Notes: a model not told the origin generated them from the sequence alone. Positions 50,901 to 59,470 are shown, counted from the stretch's first letter. The stretch is DNA of 64,000 bases from Protaetiibacter intestinalis (GCF_003627075.1 NZ_CP032630.1:2232001-2296000), one strand, 5' to 3'. Numbers and translations: made by a program.

Positions 50901-51203
50901 GTGCCAGCCGCAGCCTCCTCGAACGCCGCCCGGATCGTGGGGGAGCGGCTGAAGGAGGCCCGGCAGGAGCTCGGCGTCTCGCAGATGGAGCTCGCGAATC
51001 TCGCGGGGATGAACGTCGCCAACTACGGCAAGATCGAGCGCGGCATCGGCAACCCCACGCTCGACACGATCGTGCGGCTCGCGGGTGTCATGGAGCGCGA
51101 CCCGGCGGACCTCGTGACGGGGCTCGGGCTCGGTGACCTGCCTCCCTCGAAGTCGAGCTACACGGTCGCCGACTTCCTGCGCGAGAAGCGCCGCAACGGC
51201 TGA
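50901..51203 (+). CDS. Xre-family transcriptional regulator (C-protein-like)
   Basis: 100 residues from GTG 50901. HTH_3: AARIVGERLKEARQELGVSQMELANLAGMNVANYGKIERGIGNPTLDTIVRLAGVM, with the usual short C-terminal extension ending ADFLREKRRNG. Divergent from hsdM with a tandem AT-rich repeat between them, a layout like the controller proteins of restriction-modification systems, which time restriction after methylation. The function as controller is inferred. Its stop is 9 nt from the convergent 88-residue gene. Confidence 0.8.
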   Translation: MPAAASSNAARIVGERLKEARQELGVSQMELANLAGMNVANYGKIERGIGNPTLDTIVRLAGVMERDPADLVTGLGLGDLPPSKSSYTVADFLREKRRNG

Positions 51204-51212
51204 GCCCGCACC

Positions 51213-51479
51213 TCAGAACGCGACGCGCCACAGGTACTCCTCGCCGTTCGGGCGCAGCCAGCGGATGACAAGCGTCGTCTCGCGGGCGAGGTCGTCGCCG
51301 CGCACCACCAGCTCGAGCTGATCGCCCGGCTGCAGGGCACGCGGGGGACCCGCCGGCATCACGCCGCGGCCGAGCAGCGTCGCGGTCACGCCGCGCACGG
51401 GTTCGCTGCCCGTGTTGCGCAGCCGGAAGTGCGGCGCGCGGCTGCGGTCGAAGGTGAAAGGCACGCGGTACGGCTCCAT
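51213..51479 (-). CDS. Small hypothetical protein (88 aa)
   Basis: 88 residues from ATG 51479: a beta-rich sequence (PYRVPFTFDRSRAPHFRLRN, TATLLGRGVMPAGPPRALQPGDQLELVVRG, TTLVIRWLRPNGEEYLWRVAF) without helices that cross the membrane or a recognised domain. A candidate LexA box 28 nt upstream may control it. Function unknown. Confidence 0.6.
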   Translation of the reverse strand: MEPYRVPFTFDRSRAPHFRLRNTGSEPVRGVTATLLGRGVMPAGPPRALQPGDQLELVVRGDDLARETTLVIRWLRPNGEEYLWRVAF

Positions 51480-51507
51480 GCCGCGCACGGTAGGTGCGGC
51501 CACTGAC

Positions 51508-51523
51508 TCGAACGCATGTTCTA
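51508..51523. promoter_or_regulatory. Candidate LexA (SOS) box
   Basis: TCGAAC-GCAT-GTTCTA matches the actinobacterial SOS box TCGAAC-N4-GTTCGA at 11 of 12 fixed positions. Located between the divergent 88-residue gene (28 nt) and the DUF222-HNH gene (115 nt). Either or both may be damage-inducible. Confidence 0.6.
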
Positions 51524-51638
51524 TGGATGGATCGGTTGCGGCCGTTCTGTGGAGGAGTGGTTCAACCTTCAATCCTTTGTTGAATTGAGTTCGCTGCACC
51601 CTATGGGAACATAGATACGAATGTGGGAGAATGACTGC

Positions 51639-53069
51639 ATGGCAACCCTCGAACTGGTCGACACGCTCCACGGGCACCTCGCGGCCCTGCGTGGTCTTCC
51701 GGCGGAGGTGGCCGACTACCGCGGCAGCGACGACGCGGCGCTTCTCGAGGTGTCGCGTCTCATCGGCGAGGTGCAGCGTGCGCTCGACGGCCACCGGGCG
51801 CTCGTGGCGGGTGAGATCGCCCGGCGCTCGGCACCCGCGTTCGGCTACGACGGGCTCGCCCAGCGGGCTGGCCACCGCACGACAGAGGAGTTCCTGCGGG
51901 CCCATACCGGCGCCACGATGCGCGAAGTGAAGACGGCGGTGCGGGCTGGGCAGGCGCTCCACGGGGCCGCCGAGCTTCCGGACGCCCGCACGGGCGAGAT
52001 CGTCGTGCCCACGGCGTCGTGGATGCGGCCAGTCGCCGAGGCTGTTCGCGCGGGGGTGTTCGGGGCCGAGCATGTCGCCTCGATCCGGCGTGGGCTCGGC
52101 GATCCCGCCGACGGGGTGAGTGTCGAGCAGTTGACGGATGCCGCCCGTACGATCTGCGCCGAAGCCGCGTCGTCATTCGCGGTGCCCGATGCCGATCGTG
52201 TGTTCCGTCGCGCCCGGGAACTGCGCGACGAACTCGACGAGGCCGGCATCGCCGACCGCGAACGGCAGCGTTTCGCACAGCGTGCGCTGCGGCTGTTGCC
52301 CCAGCCCGACGGGATGACGCGACTCTCGTGGCTGCTCGATCCGGAGTCGGCTGCCTACGTCACCGATCTCTACGACCGCGTCACCTCGCCCAAGCGCGGC
52401 GGTCCCCGTTTCGTCGACCCGGGCCAGCGCGCGGCGGCCGAGCAGATCGAACTCGATCCGCGCACCCCCGAGCAACTCGCCTCCGACGTGTTCCTCGACC
52501 TCCTTCGCGCCGGATCCGGCGTCGACGCCTCACAACTGCTCGGGGTCCACGGTGCGGCGGTGCAGCTGGTCGTGACGCGTGAGCAGCTCGACCAGCCCAC
52601 AGGGCACGGGTGGGTAGCCGGACAGCCCGACCCGGTCTCTCGTGACACCGTCGAGCGTCACCTCTGCAGCGACGGCGTCCAGCAGATCACCGTCGACCGG
52701 TCGGGCAACCCGCTCGACGTGGGCCGCACTCGGCGGTTGCACACAGCGAAGCAGCGCGTGGCGCTCGCCATCCGCGACGGCGGATGCCGCTTCGGCGACT
52801 GCGGCCGCAGCGCCGGCATGGTCGAGGCCCACCACATCGACCACTGGGAGCGGGATCGCGGCGGAACGAGCGTCGAACGCGGCATCCTCCTCTGCCGGTA
52901 CCACCACCTCCGCATCCACAACGAAGGCTGGGAGATCGAGAAGCGCTCGGGCGCGTTCGTGCTGATCCCGCCCGAGGGCGTCGACCCGGCACGCAGACCC
53001 ATCCCCATGCCGGGCAAGAGTCCCGTGCAACGCGACCTTGCGCGCAACCGGCACTCTCGCGCCGGTTGA
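51639..53069 (+). CDS. DUF222 HNH endonuclease-like protein
   Basis: 476 residues. ATG 51639 is preferred because GGGAGA lies upstream at normal spacing; ATG 51621 has none. N-terminal DUF222 domain (about 20-330), with LAQRAGHRTTEEFLRAHTGA and LLPQPDGMTRLSWLLDPESAAYV. A C-terminal HNH nuclease follows: GGCRFGDCGRSAGMVEAHHIDHWERDRGGTSVERGILLCRYHHLRIHNEGW (HH...N/H...H, with two Cys pairs for zinc). This family is amplified in Microbacteriaceae and mycobacteria (13E12-like) and its role is unresolved; it may be linked to mobile DNA or DNA damage. The upstream LexA box supports the latter. Confidence 0.87.
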   Translation: MATLELVDTLHGHLAALRGLPAEVADYRGSDDAALLEVSRLIGEVQRALDGHRALVAGEIARRSAPAFGYDGLAQRAGHRTTEEFLRAHTGATMREVKTAVRAGQALHGAAELPDARTGEIVVPTASWMRPVAEAVRAGVFGAEHVASIRRGLGDPADGVSVEQLTDAARTICAEAASSFAVPDADRVFRRARELRDELDEAGIADRERQRFAQRALRLLPQPDGMTRLSWLLDPESAAYVTDLYDRVTSPKRGGPRFVDPGQRAAAEQIELDPRTPEQLASDVFLDLLRAGSGVDASQLLGVHGAAVQLVVTREQLDQPTGHGWVAGQPDPVSRDTVERHLCSDGVQQITVDRSGNPLDVGRTRRLHTAKQRVALAIRDGGCRFGDCGRSAGMVEAHHIDHWERDRGGTSVERGILLCRYHHLRIHNEGWEIEKRSGAFVLIPPEGVDPARRPIPMPGKSPVQRDLARNRHSRAG

Positions 53070-53074
53070 GTCCG

Positions 53075-53114
53075 CCCGGTCTCGACGCACGCGCCGCGGG
53101 CGCTACTCGACCGA
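53075..53114. repeat. Dispersed palindrome overlapping the 3' end of the EcsC-like gene
   Basis: CCCGGTCTCGACGCACGC followed by GGGCGCTACTCGACCGA: a degenerate copy of the family of 2141-2183. Its CTACTCGAC part encodes the final residues and stop (S-V-E-stop) of the minus-strand gene. Confidence 0.6.
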
Positions 53115-54059
53115 CGGCGGGGGCGGCGGCTGGCGCTTGCGGGCGGCGCGGATCGCACGGCGCTCGCCGGCCGCCACAGCCCGCTCGGCGCGACGCGAGG
53201 GGCGCGGCCCCGGCGCCACCACCTTCGGCGCGGTCGACGCCGGGAAGACGTACGGCGGCGGACCGAAAGCCGTGCGCGCCGTGCCCACCACGCGACGCCC
53301 GAGCAGCTGGTTCGCGGTGCCGCCCACCACGGCACCCACGCCGAACGGCAGCACCCGGGCGACCATGCCCCCGCCCGCCGACGCCATCATCCGCGGCAGG
53401 TACACCTTGCGCACCCGATCCATGAACTGCGTCACCGCCGTGCGCGGCAGGTTCTTCGCGATGAGCGCGCCCCAGAACTGCGGCTTCGACTGCCCGCTGC
53501 CGGTCGCCTGCCCCGCGAACTGCGTGATGAGCTCCTGCGCGGGCCCGCCCACGACCATCGCCAGCACGAGTGCGCGTCCGCGATCCGGGTCTTCCACGGG
53601 GATGCCGTGCAACTCCGCCACCGACTGCGCGAAGAGCGCCGTCGACTCCAGGAACAGCACCGTCTCGGCCCCCGAGATCGCGAGCGCCGCCCCGGTGCCC
53701 ACCGCCGGCACCGCCGCCGCCACCCCGACCCCGGCACCGCTCGCCGTCACCGTCGTCAGGTAGCGCCGCTCCAGGATCCGCAGCACCTCCTGCGGGGAGG
53801 CATCCGGGTACTTCGAGCGGATGCCGCGCAGATGGGCGAGCACCGCCGGCCGGTGCACCGACATGATGCGATCCAGGATCGCGTCGACGCGAGCCCCCGT
53901 GACCGACCCGGATGCGGGAGACGCCTCGCCCGAGGGGGAGCCCGGCGCCGGACCCGTGTCACCCGGCAGCACCTGCGATGGCGTCACGACGGGCACCAGC
54001 TCGCCGCCCGGCGCCGACGTGGGCGCCGCGCCCTCGACGCCATCCGGGGGAGCCTGCAC
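53103..54059 (-). CDS. EcsC-like hypothetical protein
   Basis: 318 residues. A Pro/Gly/Ala-rich N-terminus (about 1-55), then a region with EVLRILERRYLTTVTASGAGVGVAAAVPAVGTGAALAISGAETVLFLESTALFAQSVAELHGI and GGMVARVLPFGVGAVVGGTANQLLGRRV, which resembles EcsC-family proteins. It ends in a basic, Pro-rich tail. It probably associates with the membrane. EcsC proteins are linked to ABC transport and stress in Firmicutes, but function here is open. The stop codon falls inside a dispersed repeat. It lies upstream of the ABC exporter genes, same strand. Confidence 0.6.
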   Translation of the reverse strand: MQAPPDGVEGAAPTSAPGGELVPVVTPSQVLPGDTGPAPGSPSGEASPASGSVTGARVDAILDRIMSVHRPAVLAHLRGIRSKYPDASPQEVLRILERRYLTTVTASGAGVGVAAAVPAVGTGAALAISGAETVLFLESTALFAQSVAELHGIPVEDPDRGRALVLAMVVGGPAQELITQFAGQATGSGQSKPQFWGALIAKNLPRTAVTQFMDRVRKVYLPRMMASAGGGMVARVLPFGVGAVVGGTANQLLGRRVVGTARTAFGPPPYVFPASTAPKVVAPGPRPSRRAERAVAAGERRAIRAARKRQPPPPPSVE

Positions 54060-54116
54060 GACTCCACGCTACGCGAGCCGACCGGAATCACCACCGCGGC
54101 GGGCGTCGCGAACCCG

Positions 54117-54872
54117 TCAGACCACGCCGTAGTCCGCGTTGTAGCGGTCCACCACCTCGCGGATGGGCGCGTCGAGCACGAGTGAGCCCTTGTCGAGGTA
54201 GAGCCCGCGCGTGCAGAACCGCAGCAGATCGCGCTCGCTGTGCGAGACGAAGAACAGCGTGCGGCCGCCCGCCAGCAGCTCCTCGATACGCGTGTAGCAC
54301 TTCTCGCGGAACGCCTTGTCGCCCACCGCGAGCACCTCGTCGACGAGGATGATGGGCTCCTCGAGCCGTGAGATGACGGCGAAGGCGATGCGCACCTTCA
54401 TGCCGCTCGAGAGGTGCTTGTAGGGGGTGTCGACGAAGTCGCCGATCTCGGCGAACTCGATGATCTCGTCGAAGCGCTGGTCGATCTCGCGCCGCGTCAT
54501 GCCGTGCAGGCCCGCCGTCAGGTACACGTTGTCGCGCACCGAGAGGTCGTTGACGAAGCCGCCCGTGATCTCGATGAGCGGGGCGACGCCTTCGCGCACC
54601 GCGACGGCGCCCTCATCCGGGTACACGACCTGCGCCACGAGCTTCAGCAGGGTCGACTTGCCCTGGCCGTTGCGGCCCACCACGCCGATCGCCTCGCCCG
54701 CGTGCACGTCGAAGCTCACGTGTCGCAGCGGCCAGAACTCGCCCGGCCTGCTGCGGCGGTTGCGGCCCGCGAAGAGGTCCTTGAAGCTGCGGCGCGAGGA
54801 GCGGTTGCGCTTGAACCGGATGCCGGCATCCGTCACCGAGATGACGGGCGCATCGCGTGCGGCGGGCGCCAT
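54117..54872 (-). CDS. Wall polymer (teichoic acid type) ABC exporter, ATPase subunit
   Basis: 251 residues from ATG 54872. TagH/Wzt/RfbE-type ATPase: Walker A GRNGQGKSTLL, Q-loop region IEITGGFVNDLSVRDNVYL, signature YKHLSSGMKVRIAFAV (variant of LSSGM), Walker B ILVDEVLAVGDKAF, switch His in FFVSHSERDLL. With the permease gene that precedes it (1-nt overlap, TGATG), it forms an exporter that moves lipid-linked polysaccharide or teichoic acid across the membrane. Short C-terminus lacks an added substrate-binding domain. Confidence 0.9.
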   Translation of the reverse strand: MAPAARDAPVISVTDAGIRFKRNRSSRRSFKDLFAGRNRRSRPGEFWPLRHVSFDVHAGEAIGVVGRNGQGKSTLLKLVAQVVYPDEGAVAVREGVAPLIEITGGFVNDLSVRDNVYLTAGLHGMTRREIDQRFDEIIEFAEIGDFVDTPYKHLSSGMKVRIAFAVISRLEEPIILVDEVLAVGDKAFREKCYTRIEELLAGGRTLFFVSHSERDLLRFCTRGLYLDKGSLVLDAPIREVVDRYNADYGVV

Positions 54873-55672
54873 CAGATCTCCTTGAGCACGGTGCGGATGG
54901 TGCGCTGGAAGACGGCGACGCCGATGCCGAGCGCGACGAGGCTCATGCCGGCGCTCACCGCCACCGCGAACCAGTCCAGCTGCTGCGGGAAGAACGCCGC
55001 CCGGTACAGGGTGAAGATGCCGGCGAGCGGGTTGAAGGAGCCCCAGAACGACAGCCCGATGTCGGCGAGGTCGTCGAGTCCGTAGATGATCGGCGAGGCG
55101 TAGAACAGGAACCGCAGCACGAGCTTCACGGCGCGTTCCAGGTCGCGGAAGAACACCACGAGCGGGGCCACCATCAGGCCGATGCCGAGCGTCAGGATCG
55201 CCTGCAGGACGATCGCGAGCACCGCGTACACGGCCTCCCAGTGGAGCTCTGCCGTGGTGAAGATCGCGAACACGATGATCACGGGGATGCTCGCGACGAA
55301 CTCGATGCCCTTCGACAGCACGAGGCGCGCCACCCAGATGGTGCGCGGGATCGTCGTCGAGCGGATGAGCTTCGCCTCCCGCGTGAACGCGCGGGTGCAG
55401 TCCGAGATCGCGCCCGTGAACCACATCCAGGGCAGCAGTGCCGACAGCAGGAACACGATGTACGGCTCGTGGCCGACGGTCTTCTGGAACACCTGGGTGA
55501 ACACGAACCAGTAGATGCCGCTCATCACGAGCGGGTCGAGGATCGACCAGAAGTACCCGAGGAACGAGGTCGAGTACCGCACCTTGAGGTCGCGGGTGGT
55601 CAGCAGCCACAGCGAGCGCCGGTACCGGGTGAACGGCGACCAGTCGCGTCGGGAGAGCGCGGCGGAGGTCAC
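54872..55672 (-). CDS. Wall polymer ABC exporter, permease subunit
   Basis: 266 residues with six membrane helices of the ABC-2 type (TagG/RfbD/KpsM). Marks: LLTTRDLKVRYSTSFLGYFWSILDPLVMSGIYWFVF at the N-terminus, LLSALLPWMWFTGAISDCTRAF, and RDLERAVKLVLRFLFYASPIIYGL. Its partner ATPase follows directly. The pair presumably exports the polymer made by TagF-like and glycosyltransferase genes at 34-40 kb. GATCTCC/AAGGAGATCTG near the junction includes a ribosome binding site for the ATPase. Confidence 0.9.
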   Translation of the reverse strand: MTSAALSRRDWSPFTRYRRSLWLLTTRDLKVRYSTSFLGYFWSILDPLVMSGIYWFVFTQVFQKTVGHEPYIVFLLSALLPWMWFTGAISDCTRAFTREAKLIRSTTIPRTIWVARLVLSKGIEFVASIPVIIVFAIFTTAELHWEAVYAVLAIVLQAILTLGIGLMVAPLVVFFRDLERAVKLVLRFLFYASPIIYGLDDLADIGLSFWGSFNPLAGIFTLYRAAFFPQQLDWFAVAVSAGMSLVALGIGVAVFQRTIRTVLKEI

Positions 55673-55698
55673 CGCATCAATCTAATGCGCGCGAACCC

Positions 55699-55737
55699 CG
55701 CTGGTTGAGTAGCGCCGCAGGCGCGTATCGAAACCCC
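55699..55737. repeat. Dispersed palindrome (GGTTGAGTAGCG...CGTATCGAAACC type)
   Basis: CGCTGGTTGAGTAGCGCCGC followed by AGGCGCGTATCGAAACCC: the best-preserved copy in the window of the Microbacteriaceae intergenic palindrome. Between the permease gene and the nucleotidyltransferase stop. Confidence 0.75.
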
Positions 55738-55755
55738 CGCAGGAGCGGCGGCCGC

Positions 55756-56448
55756 TCAGACGAAGAGGTTGGCGCGCTCGAGGTCTTCGGCGAAGTCGAT
55801 CTCGACCGCGTACAGGTCGCTGATGTCGACCGGCTCGAAGCGCACCGCGTCGTGCTCGATGGCGAGCTCGATGCCGCGCTCGAAGTAGTCCTGCGCGTCG
55901 ACCCGCTGCAGCTGGCGCACGAGGGCGGCCTTGTCGCGGCTGGAGACGAAGTTGATGCCGACGGCCTCGCCGAGCCCGCCGCGCACCGTCTTCGACAGCT
56001 CGCGGATGAAGCCCTCGGCATCCGTCGTGTACTTGACCTCCTCGTCGGACACCTTGGCGGTGTTGACCGAGACGAAGCTCTGGTCGCGGGCGACCAGGTC
56101 GCCGGCACGCACGAGGGCCTCGGGGTCGAAGACGACGTCGCCGTTCATCCAGAGCACCGGGGCGTCCTTGGTGGCCTGGAGGGCGCGGAGGAGGCTCTTG
56201 GAGGTGTTGGTCTGGTCGTAGGCCTCGTTGTAGACGAAGTTCGCGTGCGGGAAGGCCTCGATGATGTGCTCGAGCTTGTAGCCGACGACGATCGTGACCT
56301 TGACGTCGCGACCGAACGCCTGGTGGATGTTGTCGAACTGCTGCTGCATGATGGTGCGGCCGTCGTTCAACTCGGTGAGCGGCTTCGGAAGCGAGCGGCC
56401 CAGACGGCTGCCCATTCCGGCGGCAAGGATCACGATGTTCGTGGTCAC
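55756..56448 (-). CDS. Nucleotidyltransferase (LicC-like phosphocholine cytidylyltransferase family)
   Basis: 230 residues. NTP-transferase core: NIVILAAGMGSRLGRSLPKPLTELNDG (G-x-G-x-R loop and PKP), VVGYKLEHI, FVYNEAYDQTNTSKSLLRAL, and the acidic site LWMNGDVVFDP. The N-x3-Y-x3-N-T-S-L-like pattern and length are those of the LicC group that make CDP-choline or related CDP-alcohols. The product may be the donor for the TagF-like transferases. Lies immediately upstream of the TagGH-type exporter genes, same strand. Confidence 0.83.
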   Translation of the reverse strand: MTTNIVILAAGMGSRLGRSLPKPLTELNDGRTIMQQQFDNIHQAFGRDVKVTIVVGYKLEHIIEAFPHANFVYNEAYDQTNTSKSLLRALQATKDAPVLWMNGDVVFDPEALVRAGDLVARDQSFVSVNTAKVSDEEVKYTTDAEGFIRELSKTVRGGLGEAVGINFVSSRDKAALVRQLQRVDAQDYFERGIELAIEHDAVRFEPVDISDLYAVEIDFAEDLERANLFV

Positions 56449-56706
56449 GGGGTCTCCTCGGTGGTCTCTGCGGCCCGTGCGACTGGGTGTCGCTCAGGTG
56501 TCGTTCACCTGCGGGCGATGGTTCAGGACACGCCGTTGTGCTCAGTGGATTTTATCGATCGTCGTTGGGAAGTCACGGGGAGTTCACCGGTTGTTCTCTA
56601 TTCGTGATAACCGGCTTCCCGACTCTATGACGTCGCGAGTCATCCTCGGGGATGATCTCGCTGGGAGGCTCTCGGGCGGTGCGTGAGCAGTTGATACGGT
56701 GAACCG

Positions 56707-57843
56707 GTGGAGTCTGAGCCGACCACCCCCACAACCTCCAGCCGACGCCCCTCGGGCTCGTCGGCGCGCCGTGGATCGGCCTCCGCCGCCTCCCGGGCGC
56801 GCAGCGGTCAGCCGCACGTCGACCCGCCCCGCCCGACGGCCGCGGATGTCACGGTGCTCGAGCGGCCGGAGCCGCCCGTCGAGGCGATCGAGGCGCCGGA
56901 GGATGTCGTGCTCCTCGTCGAGGAGACGGTCGAGGCCCCCGTCGACGAGCTTGCCGACGAGGTCGTCGAGACGCCCCTCGAGACCTCCGTCGAGGAGCTC
57001 GTCGAGCCACCCGCGCCGGCGAAGAAGCGCCGCCCGGTGCGGCGCACGGCGCCCGAATCTCCCGCGGCGACCCCCGCATCCGCCGACGTCGCCCTCTCGG
57101 TGCAGGGGCTCACGAAGTTCTTCGGCTCGGCCGCGGCCGTCGACGGCATCGATCTCGAGGTGCCGGCCGGCTCGTTCTTCGGCATCGTCGGCCCGAACGG
57201 TGCCGGCAAGACGACGACGCTCTCGATGGTCACCGGCCTGCTGCGCCCGGACGGCGGACTCGTGCGGGTCTTCGGGCTTGACGTGTGGGACAACCCGACG
57301 CTCGCGAAGCGCAAGATCGGCGTGCTGCCCGACCGCCTGCGGCTGTTCGACCGCCTCACCGGGGCCGAGTTCCTCTACCACGCGGGTGCCCTCCGCGGCC
57401 TCGACCGGGCGACGATCGCCCAGCGGGCCGCCGACCTCTCGGCCGCGTTCGGCCTCGAGCACTCGCTGCACCGGCTCGTCTCCGACTACTCGGCCGGTAT
57501 GACCAAGAAGATCGCGATCGCCGCCGCCATGATCCACGCGCCGCGGCTGCTCGTGCTCGACGAGCCCTTCGAATCCGTCGACCCCGTCTCGACCTCCGTC
57601 GTGCTCGACGTGCTGCGGCGGTTCACGGCCGCGGGCGGCACCGTCGTGCTCTCGAGCCACAGCATGGAGCTGACCGAGCGCGTCTGCGACGCGATCGCGA
57701 TCATCGCCGACGGCGTGGTGCTCGCCGAGGGGCCGCTCGCCGAGGTGCTCGAGGGGAAGAGCCTCGAGGAGCGTTTCGTGGAGCTCGCGGGCGGCGAGGC
57801 AGCGGTGGAGGGCATGGAGTGGTTGCAGAACTTCTCCGACTGA
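56707..57843 (+). CDS. ABC transporter ATPase with a long acidic N-terminal extension
   Basis: 378 residues from GTG 56707. The first about 125 residues are unusual: a Ser/Arg-rich start, then a Glu/Val/Asp/Pro-rich stretch (VLERPEPPVEAIEAPEDVVLLVEETV) and a basic KKRRPVRR. The ATPase begins near 128: Walker A GPNGAGKTTTLS, signature DYSAGMTKKIAIAAAMI, Walker B LLVLDEPFESVDP, and the His loop SSHSMELTERV. It overlaps the permease gene that follows by 25 nt. Exporter of unknown substrate (ABC-2 type). Confidence 0.87.
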   Translation: MESEPTTPTTSSRRPSGSSARRGSASAASRARSGQPHVDPPRPTAADVTVLERPEPPVEAIEAPEDVVLLVEETVEAPVDELADEVVETPLETSVEELVEPPAPAKKRRPVRRTAPESPAATPASADVALSVQGLTKFFGSAAAVDGIDLEVPAGSFFGIVGPNGAGKTTTLSMVTGLLRPDGGLVRVFGLDVWDNPTLAKRKIGVLPDRLRLFDRLTGAEFLYHAGALRGLDRATIAQRAADLSAAFGLEHSLHRLVSDYSAGMTKKIAIAAAMIHAPRLLVLDEPFESVDPVSTSVVLDVLRRFTAAGGTVVLSSHSMELTERVCDAIAIIADGVVLAEGPLAEVLEGKSLEERFVELAGGEAAVEGMEWLQNFSD

Positions 57844-59420
57844 GGCTGCGCGTCCTCGTGAACGGCTTCCGGCGGCCGCCGTTGCAGGCCGTCGGGGTGG
57901 CGGTGTCACTGCTGCTCGGACTCGGCGGCGCCGCGTTCGTGTGGTTCGGCTCCTTCTGGCTGCACCAGTGGGACGACCTGTACGTGATGCGCGCGACCGT
58001 CGTCGTCGGCACCTGGCTCTCGCTCGCCGCCGTGCTCATCCCGCTCATGGCGATCCGGCACACCGCGATCCCGCCGCGCGCCTTCCTCGGCTACGGCCTG
58101 CCGCCGATGGCCGTCGCGCTCGCCTTCCTGATGTTCGCGCTCGTCGGCCCCGGCATCCTGCTCGTGCCGCTCGCGATCGCACCCGTCAACGCCTGGCCGG
58201 ATGCGGCCTCCGTGCAGGTGGCGTGGGCTGCGGCGCCGCTGCTGTTCCTGCAGGGGCTGCTGTCGATCAAGCTCGCACGCCAGGCGGGCGTCGGGTTGCG
58301 CCGTCGACCGGGCCTCGCCGCGTGGGTGGACTTCCTGAGCGTGCTGCTGCTCGCGGTGGGTGCCGTCGTGGTGGTCGTGATCCTGGCGCAGCGGGTGCCC
58401 GAGCTGCGGTGGGTGGTGAACCTCGCGCGGCCGTTCAACGAACTGTTCCTGCAGATGCCCGGCTGGCTCGCGATGACCCCGTTCGGGATGCTGTGGGCCG
58501 CCCCCGGCTACGCCTCGTCGACCGTCGACACGCCTGCCGTCGCCTGGCAGACGCTCGGGGCGGGCGTGCTCGTGGTGCTCGTGCTGCTCGTCGCCTGGTT
58601 CGCGATCGTCGGGTACCAGCTGCGCCCCACCTACCGGCTGCCGGCGCCGCGGCGCACCCGCGTGCCCGGCTGGTTCGCCCACTTCCCGGCCACGCCCGCC
58701 GGTGCCATCGCGGCGCGCTCGGTGACGTACTGGATGCGCGACCCCCGCTACCGGGCCGTGTTCACGGTGCTGCCGGCCGTGCCCATCCTGATGCTGCTCG
58801 TGTGCTGGGTGGGGGGCGTGCCCGCGCAGGCCGCCGTGCTCGTGCCGCTGCCCGTCATGACGCTGCTGCTGTCGTGGTCGACGCTGCACAACGACGTCGC
58901 CTACGACAACACCGCCGTCTGGCAGCACGTCGCGGCGCAGACGCCCGGCGTCGACGACCGCCGCGGACGCTCGGTGCCGGTGCTCGCGTGGGGTGCCCTG
59001 CTGCTCCTGGTCGGCATCCCGCTCACCGTGTGGGGCTTCGGCGACCTGTCGCTCGCCGCCCCGCTCACCGGTGTGTGCGTCGCGCTGCTGCTCGGCGGGG
59101 TCGGGGTGGGCAGCGCCTACTCGGCCCGGTTCCCGTACCCGGCGACCCGGCCGGGCGATCCGGCCTGGCAGGCGCCGCAGGTGGCGGGCAGCCAGGGCGG
59201 GGTGGCGCAGTCGATGTCGGTGTTCCTCGTGCTGCTCGTCGCGGTCCCGCCGTTCGCGGCAGCCGTCATGTGGTGGATCGAGGGCGGCTGGTGGGGCTGG
59301 GTGGCGCTCGCGGCGGGCGTCGCCTCCGGGGTCGTCGTCTACGTCGTCGGCACCCGCGGCGGCGGGGCCTCCTTCGACAAGCGCGCGCCCGAGCTGCTCG
59401 CCTTCACCCAGCGCAACTGA
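57819..59420 (+). CDS. ABC-type exporter permease
   Basis: 533 residues from GTG 57819, which has GGAGG 6 nt upstream inside the ATPase gene. About 10-12 membrane helices (LQAVGVAVSLLLGLGGAAFVWFGSFWL, TWLSLAAVLIPLMAI, AAVMWWIEGGWWGWVALAAGVASGVVVYVVG). No soluble substrate domain. The layout matches the large, poorly conserved permeases paired with ATPases in Micrococcales. Likely translationally coupled to its ATPase. Confidence 0.83.
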   Translation: MVAELLRLRLRVLVNGFRRPPLQAVGVAVSLLLGLGGAAFVWFGSFWLHQWDDLYVMRATVVVGTWLSLAAVLIPLMAIRHTAIPPRAFLGYGLPPMAVALAFLMFALVGPGILLVPLAIAPVNAWPDAASVQVAWAAAPLLFLQGLLSIKLARQAGVGLRRRPGLAAWVDFLSVLLLAVGAVVVVVILAQRVPELRWVVNLARPFNELFLQMPGWLAMTPFGMLWAAPGYASSTVDTPAVAWQTLGAGVLVVLVLLVAWFAIVGYQLRPTYRLPAPRRTRVPGWFAHFPATPAGAIAARSVTYWMRDPRYRAVFTVLPAVPILMLLVCWVGGVPAQAAVLVPLPVMTLLLSWSTLHNDVAYDNTAVWQHVAAQTPGVDDRRGRSVPVLAWGALLLLVGIPLTVWGFGDLSLAAPLTGVCVALLLGGVGVGSAYSARFPYPATRPGDPAWQAPQVAGSQGGVAQSMSVFLVLLVAVPPFAAAVMWWIEGGWWGWVALAAGVASGVVVYVVGTRGGGASFDKRAPELLAFTQRN

Positions 59421-59470
59421 CCCGCATCCGCGAGGCTGCGCCGGATGCCCGGCTGACGTACCCTGGGCGG

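Noticed and set aside
57285..57818. Upstream extension of the ABC permease frame
   Set aside because: It overlaps the ATPase gene in another frame without membrane character; GTG 57819 has a well-spaced GGAGG.
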